From the NCBI GenBank assembly GCA_041690495.1, contig JAWLHE010000001.1, positions 496,001 to 560,000 of the forward strand: a stretch of DNA of 64,000 nt. Reading direction: 5' to 3'. The notes under the pieces are model-generated. The model made no database searches. It saw only the letters and a program-made list of their open reading frames with translations, and was not told the DNA's origin. The DNA comes from DATAAP01 sp041690495. GTDB taxonomy: Bacteria > Pseudomonadota > Alphaproteobacteria > CACIAM-22H2. Shown here piece after piece: positions 43,462-51,812 of this stretch. The translations under genes were made by a program, and so were the position numbers. Positions within the stretch are counted from its first letter, which is position 1; the number at the start of each line of letters is the position of its first letter.

Positions 43462-43491
43462 GGAACGCCGGAGCCGTAAGCTTTCGTTAAC
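43462..43491 (+). promoter_or_regulatory. possible EcfG-type or CtrA-type motif before the small exported peptide
   Basis: GGAAC (43462-43466) and CGTT (43485-43488) are 18 bases apart; the general-stress sigma factor EcfG of alphaproteobacteria recognises GGAAC and CGTT about 16-17 apart, so this is one base long. The overlapping GTAA-N7-TTAAC (43476-43491) is one base from a CtrA box (TTAA-N7-TTAAC). Either reading is tentative. The site is 52-81 bases ahead of the ATG at 43543. Confidence 0.3.
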
Positions 43492-43542
43492 CGCCTTGGG
43501 TGAGGGTCCGGGCGGACACGATATGCGCTCCACGGAGTTGTC

Positions 43543-43668
43543 ATGCGGCTCGCTCTCTTCACGTTCGCACTCCTCGCCGGCTTCGGCGTCGTTCTCGGCC
43601 ACGCCTCGATCGATACGCACAACCCGCGCGTCGACGACCGCGGCGCGAAGATCAGCGTCAGGATCTGA
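43543..43668 (+). CDS. very small exported peptide
   Basis: 41 residues. Residues 1-21 form a convincing signal peptide (MRLALFTFALLAGFGVVLGH then A), leaving a 20-residue mature peptide SIDTHNPRVDDRGAKISVRI with mixed charge. ACGGAG 6 bases ahead of the ATG is a fair ribosome site. No family is recognised. The stop overlaps the convergent MFS gene by 11 bases. Support comes from the signal peptide and the ribosome site only; a chance reading frame cannot be excluded. Confidence 0.45.
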   Translation: MRLALFTFALLAGFGVVLGHASIDTHNPRVDDRGAKISVRI

Positions 43669-45169
43669 CCTCGTCATTGACGTCGGGCGGCGGCGCGACC
43701 ATGCGGCCGAACGGCGCGCGCGTCATGACGCGCAGCCCGGCGACCGTCGACAGGTTGCGCATGCTGCGCTGTGCCTCGAGCATGAACTCGCGCACCACCC
43801 GGCGCTCGCCGATGTCGCCGTGCTCCTCGACCTTCTCCAGCCGCAGGACGGCGTAGAGGCCGAGCAGGAAGGCCATGGCGAAGAAGAAGTCCCAGTGGCT
43901 CAGCCGCATCGCGACCAGCTCGGTCCGCCCTGCGCCGGTTCCCCAGTGGATCAGGACGGACAGCTCCTTGTCCGCGAACCACTCCGACAACGCGCCGCCG
44001 ACGATCGGGGCGACGCCGGCCGCGAGCGAGGCGAACAGGCCGATGGCGGCGAGGTAGGCCGTTGCATCCTCGGCGCGGGCGAGCCTGAGCCCGATCGATC
44101 CCGTGCCGAGGCCGATCCCGGCAGTGGCGCCGCCCATCAGGAGGTGCAGCACGACGAGCATCGGCGCCGTCAGCGCGTGCCTCTCCGGCGTGTGGGTGTA
44201 GGGCAGCGCGAAAATGCAGGCGAGAAACACCGGCGCGCAGACCGACAGCACCGACTTGGTCGAGAATCGGTCGGCGATCACGCCCCACCAGTGGAGCGTC
44301 AGGATATTGGCCAGCTGACTCAGCACGGCGAGCGCCACGACGAAGCTGATATCGTAGCCGAGCTGCTGCACCACATAGACGGCGATGAACGGCGCCGCGA
44401 GGTTGGTCGCGAAGTTCCATGACGCCATGAACAGGATCAGCCGGCGGAAATTGATGTCGCGCATCGGCCGGCCAAGCTGCGCCAGGAGGCGTGGCCGCAC
44501 CGGCGCCGGGGCCTCTGCCCGCGGCATCTGCGGCTCGGCGACGCGGGTCAGCCACCATGAGCTTGCGAAGCCCGCGCCGGCCCCGAGTAGCCAGATGATT
44601 GAATAGGCATAGATCGTGCGTTCCTCGCCGCCGAACATCTCGTCGGAATAGTCGACAAGTCCGCCGGCCAGAAGGCTCGCCGCCATGCCGAGGCCGGTCG
44701 CCCAGAACAGCCGCCGCGCAAAGAAGTCGCCGAGCCCCTGTTTCGGCAGCAGGTCGTGCGCCCACGAGTTCCAGGCGCAGCCGCCGATCGCGCCGAGCAG
44801 GCCGATTGCGATCTGCGCGCCGATCAATACGATCAGGGCAAGGTCCGTATCGGGCATGAACGGCAGGGCGGCCACGCCGAGGATCAGGGTACGGCCGAGC
44901 GTGGTTGCGGCGAACGTTATGAGCTTGCGGCGCCGGACGACCTCGATCAGGCGGATCGCCGGCAGTTGCGCGATCTGGGTGATGAAGGGGATCGCGGCGA
45001 GAATGCCGATGATCTGGTCCGAGGCTCCGAGCTGCAGCGCGAAGCCGACCAGCAACACGCCGCTGGTAAGCGCGCCGACCACGTTGGCCCACGCGCCATC
45101 CTGAACCAGCGCGCGCTTGCTCCGTTCGACCTGCTCCGGCGTGACCGATGGAACGGGCGAAAAGTCCAC
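43658..45169 (-). CDS. MFS transporter
   Basis: 503 residues, GTG start, twelve or so membrane segments. Transport-type features: GVLLVGFALQLGASDQIIGILAAI in the first helices, RLIEVVRRRKLITF, a central loop (residues ~205-235) with GRPMRDINFRRLILFMASWN, and WWGVIADRFSTKSVLS resembling the second-half MFS signature. The charged C-terminal tail of ~60 residues is cytoplasmic. Substrate unknown. It lies between rlmH and gpmI, which are closer together in many alphaproteobacteria, so it looks like an insertion in the block. Confidence 0.82.
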   Translation of the reverse strand: MDFSPVPSVTPEQVERSKRALVQDGAWANVVGALTSGVLLVGFALQLGASDQIIGILAAIPFITQIAQLPAIRLIEVVRRRKLITFAATTLGRTLILGVAALPFMPDTDLALIVLIGAQIAIGLLGAIGGCAWNSWAHDLLPKQGLGDFFARRLFWATGLGMAASLLAGGLVDYSDEMFGGEERTIYAYSIIWLLGAGAGFASSWWLTRVAEPQMPRAEAPAPVRPRLLAQLGRPMRDINFRRLILFMASWNFATNLAAPFIAVYVVQQLGYDISFVVALAVLSQLANILTLHWWGVIADRFSTKSVLSVCAPVFLACIFALPYTHTPERHALTAPMLVVLHLLMGGATAGIGLGTGSIGLRLARAEDATAYLAAIGLFASLAAGVAPIVGGALSEWFADKELSVLIHWGTGAGRTELVAMRLSHWDFFFAMAFLLGLYAVLRLEKVEEHGDIGERRVVREFMLEAQRSMRNLSTVAGLRVMTRAPFGRMVAPPPDVNDEVRS

Positions 45170-45217
45170 CTCCGCCGTAACCGGCTCTGCGATGATTGGT
45201 TCCGCGGAGGCTTCGCG

Positions 45218-45691
45218 CTAGGCGCGGTGGTAGGGATGGCCTTGCAGGATCGTGGCGGCACGGTAGAGCTGCTCCGCGAGCATCGCGCGGACGAGCAGGT
45301 GCGGCCACGTCATGGCGCCAAGCGACAGGACCAAGTCGGCATGCCGCAGGATCGAGATGTCCAGGCCGTCCGCGCCGCCGATCGCGAAGGCAAGATCCCC
45401 GACACCGGCATCGCGCCACTTCGCGAGGCGCAGCGCGAACGCTTCGCTGGTCAGGGTCTGGCCGCGCGCGTCGAGCGCGACGAGCGTCGCCCCTTTTGGC
45501 AGCTGGGCGCGGATCAGGTCGCCTTCGCGCAGCTTCAGTTCGGCCGGTGCAAGCAAGCGCCGTTCCTCGACCTCGCGCAGCTCGACCCGGCCGAGCGCGC
45601 GCGTTGCGGCGGCGCGGCCCGCATAGTCCCCATACAGCTCGCGCAACGGGCCCGAGCGCGCGCGCCCGACGGCGACAATCACGATACGCAT
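45218..45691 (-). CDS. rlmH: 23S rRNA (pseudouridine1915-N3)-methyltransferase
   Basis: 157 residues. SPOUT-type enzyme: MRIVIVAVGRARSGPLREL at the start, TLVALDARGQTLTSEAFA, LAFAIGGADGLD and the knotted C terminus LVLSLGAMTWPHLLVRAMLA then EQLYRAATILQGHPYH, which is conserved to the last residues. It methylates a pseudouridine in helix 69 of 23S rRNA. It follows rsfS by 80 bases in the usual order. Confidence 0.96.
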   Translation of the reverse strand: MRIVIVAVGRARSGPLRELYGDYAGRAAATRALGRVELREVEERRLLAPAELKLREGDLIRAQLPKGATLVALDARGQTLTSEAFALRLAKWRDAGVGDLAFAIGGADGLDISILRHADLVLSLGAMTWPHLLVRAMLAEQLYRAATILQGHPYHRA

Positions 45692-45771
45692 CGGCCACCC
45701 CCGCGCAGTTGGCCGCGTTGCGAAGCCTGGTGCCCGGTTCGCGCCGGCCTCGGGCCGGCACGCGACCTAGC

Positions 45772-46182
45772 TCAAGCGCTGACCACCCGCTCCAGCTCCG
45801 GCAGTTCGATGCCCCACATCTTCTCGAGATTGTAATGGGCGCGAATCTCGGGCCGGAACAGGTGCACGACTACGTCGCCGATGTCGACCAGAACCCAGTC
45901 GCCCTGCTCCTGTCCTTCGACAGGCACATGGCCGTAACCGGATGCTTTGAGCTTTTCGACGAGATGATCGGCCATCGACGACAGTTGCCGCTGCGAGCGG
46001 CCCGAGGCGATGACCATGTAGTCGGCAATTGCGGACTTGTTGCTGAGATCGACGGTTACGATCTCCTCGGCCTTGTCGGCGTCGAGCGATGCCTCGACGA
46101 GTTTCAGGACCGAATTGATTGCGGGCGGACTTTTCCGTTTGCTGGTCGGGATAGTGGTCTCCTTGGCTCGATTGACGAACAC
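45772..46182 (-). CDS. rsfS: ribosomal silencing factor
   Basis: 136 residues with a GTG start at 46182 behind AAGGAAGG. RsfS/DUF143 pattern: IVTVDLSNKSAIADYMVIASGRSQRQLSSMADHLVEKLK (seen as LSNKSAIADYMVIASGRSQR), GDWVLVDIGDVVVHLFRPEIRAHYNLEKMW (as DWVLVDIGDVVVHLFRPEIR). It binds L14 and keeps subunits apart during starvation. The N terminus is ~12 residues longer than the core; a start further down is possible since an AAGGAG lies inside the frame. In most relatives nadD is directly upstream; here four other genes intervene. Confidence 0.95.
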   Translation of the reverse strand: MFVNRAKETTIPTSKRKSPPAINSVLKLVEASLDADKAEEIVTVDLSNKSAIADYMVIASGRSQRQLSSMADHLVEKLKASGYGHVPVEGQEQGDWVLVDIGDVVVHLFRPEIRAHYNLEKMWGIELPELERVVSA

Positions 46183-46317
46183 CTTCCTTTTGCCTGAGCC
46201 AGGCGGCAGGGAAATCGGTGTGCCGCCTTGCCGGCCAATGCGCTTTAAGAATAGGCACGGTGCCGATGCCGCGCAATGGCCCCGCTGAAATATCGGCGAA
46301 GCGCGACCCGCGGCGGC

Positions 46318-48225
46318 TTAGCGGTGGCGGCCGGCCGGTCCGAACCGGATGAGGAGCAGCGCCGCTCCGACCAGGCCCGCGCCGAGCACGTTCACCATGA
46401 ATTCGGGGTAAAGCAGCCCGGCGCCGCCCGGGATCAGAAGGCCGCGTTCCGACCAGCCGAGCTTGCGGCTCGCTCCGCCTTCCGCGCCGATCACAAGCGC
46501 CAGAACGCCCGCGATGGCCGCGATCGCGACTCCAAGGATTTCCGGCAACGGCGCTTGCAGAAGGAGAGCGGGCCGGAAGATGAAGGCGTAAGGTAGGATG
46601 AAAGCAACGATGCCGAGCCGGCAGCCGAGGGCGGCGATGTGCAGCGGATTGGCCTTGGCAATGGAGGCCGCCGCGAATGCCGCGACGGCGACGGGCGGCG
46701 TGATCGCCGACATGGAAGCGTAGTAAACGATGAACAGGTGCGCTGCCAGAACGGGCACGCCCAGCGCGATGATGGCTGGCGCGGCCAGCACCGCCGCCAG
46801 GACGTAGGTCGCCGGGGTCGGCATGCCCATGCCGAGGATGATCGTCACGAACATCGTGATCAGAAGCACGAAGATCAGCTGATCGGGCGCGAACGAGAAC
46901 AGCATCGAACTGAACTTGCCGCTCAGGTCGGTGATGGTGAGCGTGCCGACGACCAGGCCCGCGACGGCGCAGGCGACGACGACGGTCGACGATCGCCTCG
47001 CGCCATCGGCGGCGGCCTCGATCAGCAGCCGCACGATGCGCGGCGAGAAGCGCATGCGCAGCGCGCCGATCGCGATGATCGTGAGGATCGCAAGGCCGGC
47101 GCCGTAGGTCGGACGGTCCGCGGAAAAGACGAACCAGACCAGCACGGAGATCGGGACGAAAAAGAACCAGTTGGCGCGGAGCACCGCGCCGATCGGCTTG
47201 ATCTGGTCCTTGGAGAAAGCGCCGAGATTGTCGAGTCTGGCGCGGCAATGCGTGGCGACGAATACCCCGAAATAGTAAAGCAGCGCCGTGAATATCGAAG
47301 CGATTGCGATGTCGGCGTAGTCGATATTGGTGAAGTCCGACATCAGGAACGCTGCCGAGCCCATGACCGGCGGCATGATCGAGCCACCTGTCGAGGCGAC
47401 AGCCTCGATCGCGCCGGCATAGACGCGGCTGTAGCCGAGGCGGGTCATCACGGGGATCGTGAACGTACCGGTGGTCACGACGTCGGCGGTCGGCGAGCCC
47501 GAGATCGTGCCGTACAGACCGGAGGAGATCACCGCGACCTTGGCGGGGCCGCCGGGCTGCTGACCGACCAGGGCGGTCGACAGATCGAAGAAGAAATCGC
47601 CACCGCCGAAACGGTCGAGGATCGCACCGAACGTCACGAAAATGAAAACGAGAAACGTGGCGACCGACAGCGCCGGGCCGAGTACGCCGTTGGTGGTGAA
47701 GACGAGATGATCGATGATCTCGGTCAGTGTCAGCGGCCGGTGCGAGAACGATCCCTCGATCAGGTGGCCCCAGATGCCGTAGGCGAGGAACAGGCCGACG
47801 ATGACCACGAGGGTCATGCCGATGGTGCGTCGCGTCGCCTCGAGCACCAGCAGAATCAGAACCGCGGCAGCCGTCATGTCGTATGGAGTGAGCGGGCTGA
47901 CCATCGGCCAGCGGAGCTCGTGCTGCCCGCGCATCGCAACGAAGTAGAGGCATGAGGCCCAGGTCAGGGCGCACAGGGCCCATGCGAACCACGAGCGGCC
48001 GGCCGGCCGGTACGCACCGCCGGTCGTGCTCAGGAACGCGATCGTCATCATCGCGGCGAGGAACAGGAACATGACGAGGTTCCGTTCCGCTTCCATGCCC
48101 AGCACGATCGGCAGCATCAGGACCGTGCAGCTGACGCCGAGTATGGTGATCGTCGCCCGCTCGAGCCGGCCGAGCTCGCGCGAGCGGCCAGGTCCGAGAT
48201 AGCTCAGATAGGTCAACAGCCCCAT
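46318..48225 (-). CDS. TRAP transporter permease, fused small and large subunits
   Basis: 635 residues with about 16-18 membrane segments. The N-terminal four-helix part corresponds to the DctQ-like subunit and the rest to DctM-like. Motifs: GIWGHLIEGSFSHRPLTLTE, LGPALSVATFLVFIFVTFGAIL, GLYGTISGSPTADVVTTGTFTIPVM (in parts: GTISGSPTADVVTTGTF), GGSIMPPVMGSAAFLMSDF, GMGMPTPATYVLAAVL and SAITPPVAVAAFAAASIA. This fused form pairs with TAXI-type binding proteins, and the TAXI gene is 69 bases upstream. Sodium-driven uptake of an organic acid or amino acid is the usual job. Confidence 0.93.
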   Translation of the reverse strand: MGLLTYLSYLGPGRSRELGRLERATITILGVSCTVLMLPIVLGMEAERNLVMFLFLAAMMTIAFLSTTGGAYRPAGRSWFAWALCALTWASCLYFVAMRGQHELRWPMVSPLTPYDMTAAAVLILLVLEATRRTIGMTLVVIVGLFLAYGIWGHLIEGSFSHRPLTLTEIIDHLVFTTNGVLGPALSVATFLVFIFVTFGAILDRFGGGDFFFDLSTALVGQQPGGPAKVAVISSGLYGTISGSPTADVVTTGTFTIPVMTRLGYSRVYAGAIEAVASTGGSIMPPVMGSAAFLMSDFTNIDYADIAIASIFTALLYYFGVFVATHCRARLDNLGAFSKDQIKPIGAVLRANWFFFVPISVLVWFVFSADRPTYGAGLAILTIIAIGALRMRFSPRIVRLLIEAAADGARRSSTVVVACAVAGLVVGTLTITDLSGKFSSMLFSFAPDQLIFVLLITMFVTIILGMGMPTPATYVLAAVLAAPAIIALGVPVLAAHLFIVYYASMSAITPPVAVAAFAAASIAKANPLHIAALGCRLGIVAFILPYAFIFRPALLLQAPLPEILGVAIAAIAGVLALVIGAEGGASRKLGWSERGLLIPGGAGLLYPEFMVNVLGAGLVGAALLLIRFGPAGRHR

Positions 48226-48294
48226 GTTCCGGTTTCGCCGTTCAGCCGGGTGCCCGGGCGCCGCCCGGCGCGTCGCCGGGCGGCGCCACCTGCA

Positions 48295-49281
48295 TCAACG
48301 GAGGATGCCGGCCTCGCGATAGACCCGCTCGGCTGCGGGGTGCAGCGGGACGCCGCCGGTGTTCGCCAGGGCCGAGCGGTCGAGCCGGGCCATGGTGGCG
48401 TGCGCCGTCTTGAGGAAGTCGAAGTTGCCGAGTATGCCGCGGACTATGGTCGTGACCTGTGCATCGGGTGCATCCGCTGCGGTCAACAGGACGACATGCG
48501 CACGGAACGTGTCGATCGCTTCGGGCTGGAAGCCATAGGTGTTTGCGCCGATGCGGATCGGTTGCGCGCCGAGCGACTTGCTCACCTTGTCGACGACCTC
48601 GGGGCCGATCTTCACGAAGCGGACGGGATTGTCGCGTGCGGCCGTGACGAGCTGGCGCGAGGGAAAGTCGAGGACATTGGTGACGATGTCGACCTGCCCG
48701 GCCTTCAGCATCTCGAGCGCGTCGTTATAGGCGACATAGTGCACTTTGCCGCCCCAGCGCTCGATGTCGGCGAAAGGCGCGCCGGCGGCCTTGAACGCCT
48801 CTTCCGAGGCAACCGCCATCAGCGTGCCGCGGAGATTGACGGTGACCCGCACGGGCATGCGCTGCTTGGCGACTTGTTCGAGGCTCTCGATCTTGCTGCC
48901 GGCAGGCGTCACCGCCTGCCACGCCGCCTCCGAATCGATCAGCGAGACGCCGCGGACATTGGCGAATTTCTCGGCGAAGGGCGGCTGGCCGCTGATCGCG
49001 CGCAAGGCGATCTGCGCATGCGCGATGCCGAGCTGTGCGCGGCCGGTCGAGACCAGCTGAACATTGGCGGCATCGCGGCCCGGCTCGTAAGAGAATGCGG
49101 TGCCCGGCGCCTGGCGGCGGATGCTCTCGCCGATGGCATTGCCGATCGCGCTCCATGCGCCGCCGACGGAACCGCCGGCGAGCGTCACCTTGAGCGGAGC
49201 GTCTTGCTGTGCGCGGGCCGGACCACCGACCGCAAGCATCAGTGTCAGTGCTGCGGCAACGGCCGCTCGTTGGAACCTCAT
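48295..49281 (-). CDS. TAXI-family TRAP solute-binding protein
   Basis: 328 residues. Signal peptide ~1-24 (LTLMLAVGGPARAQ). TAXI pattern: VTLAGGSVGGAWSAIGNAIGE, YEPGRDAANVQLVSTGRAQLGIAHAQ, VNLRGTLMAVASEEAFKAAG and AYNDALEMLKAGQVDIV. It captures the substrate in the periplasm for the fused permease downstream. Related proteins bind glutamate or dicarboxylates; the ligand here is unknown. It follows the LOG gene by 58 bases on the same strand. Confidence 0.93.
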   Translation of the reverse strand: MRFQRAAVAAALTLMLAVGGPARAQQDAPLKVTLAGGSVGGAWSAIGNAIGESIRRQAPGTAFSYEPGRDAANVQLVSTGRAQLGIAHAQIALRAISGQPPFAEKFANVRGVSLIDSEAAWQAVTPAGSKIESLEQVAKQRMPVRVTVNLRGTLMAVASEEAFKAAGAPFADIERWGGKVHYVAYNDALEMLKAGQVDIVTNVLDFPSRQLVTAARDNPVRFVKIGPEVVDKVSKSLGAQPIRIGANTYGFQPEAIDTFRAHVVLLTAADAPDAQVTTIVRGILGNFDFLKTAHATMARLDRSALANTGGVPLHPAAERVYREAGILR

Positions 49282-49339
49282 TGTTCTCCCTGCCTCCTCT
49301 TCGATGCCACGCTGCTCGCGGGCGGATTTACCGGGCTAT

Positions 49340-49933
49340 TCAACGGCCCGGCGTCGTGAGCTCCCTGTTGGCTGTCTCTCTCAGATGGTCGAGCACGCCG
49401 GCGATGGCGGATTGGACGTCGCCCGCCAGGCGATAGCTCATGCGAAATCCGGGCCGGAAGACCCCGTAGCGCTCGATTTCCTGCACCATGCATTCCCACG
49501 GATCCCAAAACCTGTCGATGTTGCACAGGATCGTCGGCTTGCGGTGAGCGCCGATATCGAACCAGGTCACCATCTCCAGGATCTCGTTGATCGTTCCGAT
49601 ACCGCCGGGCAGAGCCACGAACGCGTCGGAGAGAGCGGCCATCCGCTCCTTGCGTTCGGCCAGCGAGTCAACCATCACCAGTTCGGATATCTCGGTCGTC
49701 GCGCGCTCGCGGTCGGCAAGCATGCGTGGCATGACGCCGATCACTTCTCCACCTGCTTCCATGGCCGCGCGCGCGGCAAGTCCCATCAGCCCGCGGCCGC
49801 TGCCGCCGTAGACGAGCCGAAGGCCGGCGGCCGCACAGGCAGCGCCGAAATCGGCAGCCGCAGTGCGCGCGGTGGACGGGAGCGAATCGGCCGCCGCGCA
49901 GAACAGGCCGACCGATCCGACGCGCCGCGTCAT
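49340..49933 (-). CDS. LOG-family nucleoside 5'-monophosphate phosphoribohydrolase
   Basis: 197 residues from ATG 49933. VGLFCAAADS, LVYGGSGRGLMGLAARAAMEAG and the signature ALPGGIGTINEILEMVTWFDIG (PGGxGTxxE) identify the LOG/TIGR00730 family, once called lysine decarboxylase. Known members cleave the N-glycosidic bond of cytokinin or purine 5'-monophosphates. It starts 7 bases after the nadC stop, so the two are almost surely one transcript under the nadC promoter. That pairing raises the possibility that the substrate is a pyridine or purine mononucleotide (inference). Confidence 0.88.
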   Translation of the reverse strand: MTRRVGSVGLFCAAADSLPSTARTAAADFGAACAAAGLRLVYGGSGRGLMGLAARAAMEAGGEVIGVMPRMLADRERATTEISELVMVDSLAERKERMAALSDAFVALPGGIGTINEILEMVTWFDIGAHRKPTILCNIDRFWDPWECMVQEIERYGVFRPGFRMSYRLAGDVQSAIAGVLDHLRETANRELTTPGR

Positions 49934-49940
49934 GGTCCGC

Positions 49941-50783
49941 TCAGACCGACAGGGTCGCGTCGAGGCCGATATCGACGGCCGGTGCGGATTGCGTGATGCG
50001 TCCGACGGAGATGAAATCAACGCCGGTCTCGGCAATCGGCCGGATCGTCTCGAAGTTGACGCCGCCCGAAGCCTCGAGCGGAATACGGCCGGCGACGATC
50101 GCCACCGACTGCCGCAGCATGTCGAGCGTCATGTTGTCCAGCAGGAGCATGTCGGCGCCGGCGTCCAGCGCCTCTTTGACCTGGTCGACGCGATCGCATT
50201 CGACCTCGACCATCGTCAGCACCGGGACCGCCGCCTTGACGCGCTTGACCGCCGCGGTGATCGAGCCGCAGACGCTGATGTGATTGTCCTTGATCATTAC
50301 GCCGTTGGACAGGTCGAGGCGGTGGTTGCGCCCGCCGCCGAGCTGGACAGCATGCTTTTCCAGGGCGCGCAGGCCGGGCGTGGTCTTGCGCGTGTCTATC
50401 AGCGTCGCTTTGGTGCCCTTGATCTTCGCGACATAGGCCGCAGTGACGGTCGCGATCGCCGACATATGCTGCAGCAGGTTGAGAGCCGTGCGTTCCGCGG
50501 TCAGCAACCCCTGCGCCTGACCCGTCACGCGCGCCAGCGCCGTGCCTTTGGCGACGGTCTGGCCGTCCTTGACCTTTCTCTCGAACGTGCAGTCCGGGAC
50601 ACGGCGGCGAAACACCGCTGCGGCGACATCGATGCCGGCGACGACGATCTCCTGCCGCGTCTGGATCACGAAATCCGCCCTGGCCTCGGCCGGAACCGCC
50701 AGTTCCGAGGTCAGGTCGACCATCCCGATATCCTCGATAAGGGCGTTGTCGATGATCTTCTCGACAATCATCGGATCGAGCAT
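49941..50783 (-). CDS. nadC: nicotinate-nucleotide pyrophosphorylase (carboxylating)
   Basis: 280 residues with GGGGAGGGG ahead of the ATG. Quinolinate phosphoribosyltransferase features: IDNALIEDIGMVDLTSELAV, ERTALNLLQHMSAIATVT, IDTRKTTPGLRALEKHAVQLGGGRNHR, NGVMIKDNHI, EVECDRVDQVKEALDAGADMLLLDN and EASGGVNFETI. It converts quinolinate and PRPP to nicotinate mononucleotide. A near-perfect palindrome covers its promoter. nadD lies just upstream on the same strand, so two NAD-pathway genes are adjacent here. Confidence 0.96.
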   Translation of the reverse strand: MLDPMIVEKIIDNALIEDIGMVDLTSELAVPAEARADFVIQTRQEIVVAGIDVAAAVFRRRVPDCTFERKVKDGQTVAKGTALARVTGQAQGLLTAERTALNLLQHMSAIATVTAAYVAKIKGTKATLIDTRKTTPGLRALEKHAVQLGGGRNHRLDLSNGVMIKDNHISVCGSITAAVKRVKAAVPVLTMVEVECDRVDQVKEALDAGADMLLLDNMTLDMLRQSVAIVAGRIPLEASGGVNFETIRPIAETGVDFISVGRITQSAPAVDIGLDATLSV

Positions 50784-50801
50784 GCCGTCCCCCCTCCCCG
50801 G

Positions 50802-50854
50802 TCGTTCGTATACCTATATTCGTATACTAACGACTTTGGCATGCTGCCTGTCAA
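50802..50854 (-). promoter_or_regulatory. nadC promoter with GTATAC-type palindromic operator
   Basis: TCGTTCGTATAC (50802-50813) and GTATACTAACGA (50822-50833) are inverted arms matching at 11 of 12 positions around an 8-base spacer. TTCGTATAC also appears as a direct repeat. On the minus strand a perfect TTGACA (50854-50849) stands 15 bases upstream of the operator, so the operator covers the -10 region and start site; it ends 19 bases before the nadC ATG. NAD-pathway regulators (NrtR, NadQ) are known to bind such sites; which one acts here is not decided. Confidence 0.6.
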
Positions 50855-50872
50855 TCGACGGAAGTAGGCGTG

Positions 50873-51544
50873 TCAGCCGGTCTTCAACATTTCCGGCCAG
50901 AGCTCCGGCGAACCGGTGACTTGCGCGGCCTTGTCACGGATCGACGTGCTCGTCGCGTCGTGGAGCCGTGTATGAAGAAATACCCAGGCAGGGGCCTGCG
51001 CCGCCATCAGCCTGCCCGCGCGGCAGGGCCGTCGGCGGGCACGCTTGAAGCGCTGGGCTGCTTTTCCGGCGAGCGCACCCAATGAATAGGCGGGCCTGTC
51101 GAGCACACCGATCGGCACGGTCTTGAAAATGCCGGCCCAATTCTCCCATCGCGGGATCTGGGCGAGGTTGTCCGCGCCCATCAGCCACACGAACTGCACG
51201 CGGGGAAAGCGTCGCGTCAGGGCTGCGAGCGTGTCGGCGGTGTAGCGCGTACCGAATGCGGTCTCGATCGCGGTCGTGCGCAGCTGCGGGTGGCCGGCGG
51301 TCTGCTTTGCGGCGCTGGCGAGCCGCGCCTGCAGGGGCGCCATGCCGCGCTCCGGCTTCAGCGGATTCCCCGGAGAAACCAGCAGCCAGACTTCGTCCAG
51401 CTTCAGGCGCTTGAGCGCCAGCTCCGCGATATGGCGGTGGCCGGCATGGGCGGGATTGAACGATCCGCCGAGCAGGCCGACTCGCCGGCGCGGAACGAAC
51501 CCGAGCGCGCGCGCGGGGACAGGCGGGGGTAGCTTGCTCCTCAA
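50873..51544 (-). CDS. nadD: nicotinate-nucleotide adenylyltransferase
   Basis: 223 residues. VGLLGGSFNPAHAGHRHIAEL (ATP-binding H-x-x-H), VWLLVSPGNPLKP, YTADTLAALTRRFP, FVWLMGADNLAQIPRWENW, WVFLHTRLHDATSTSIRD with the final T-S-x-x-R. It makes nicotinate adenine dinucleotide. Its usual partners rsfS and rlmH are here about 4.7 kb downstream, beyond nadC, LOG and the TRAP genes. The first ~20 residues are a Pro/Arg-rich extension; a start nearer the conserved core is possible. Confidence 0.95.
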   Translation of the reverse strand: MRSKLPPPVPARALGFVPRRRVGLLGGSFNPAHAGHRHIAELALKRLKLDEVWLLVSPGNPLKPERGMAPLQARLASAAKQTAGHPQLRTTAIETAFGTRYTADTLAALTRRFPRVQFVWLMGADNLAQIPRWENWAGIFKTVPIGVLDRPAYSLGALAGKAAQRFKRARRRPCRAGRLMAAQAPAWVFLHTRLHDATSTSIRDKAAQVTGSPELWPEMLKTG

Positions 51545-51812
51545 TGACGTTCTCGGCTCTTGTGACGGTGAGAAGGCACTGCCGCATCGACCGGCCCATA
51601 CGGCGGGTTTCAGCCAATGTCCCTAACGGAAAGCCGTACGCTTGTCACCCATCGCCGGCCGATGGCATGCCATGTGCCGGGCGCTCGGCCGGCCGGCCTT
51701 CGGCCGATCTGCCGCCGCGGCAACATGGGCGGCGATGCCCCGCAACAGGGTTCCTGTGCGGGCGGTTTCGACGCAGCCGGGCGGATGACGTTCCGACCGG
51801 CGCCGCCGGCGA
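51545..51812. other. 268-base intergenic region upstream of nadD
   Basis: No gene, RNA or clear promoter was recognised. The region holds several GC-rich inverted stretches (for example GGCCGGCCGGCC near 51690) that could terminate the salicylyl-CoA hydroxylase transcript, whose stop lies at 51813 on the same strand. In many relatives proA is upstream of nadD; here it is not. Confidence 0.4.

Noticed and set aside
46639..47955. 438-codon plus-strand frame inside the TRAP permease gene
   Set aside because: Asp/Arg/Gly-rich, no hydrophobic segments or motifs; antisense shadow of a multi-helix membrane protein gene.
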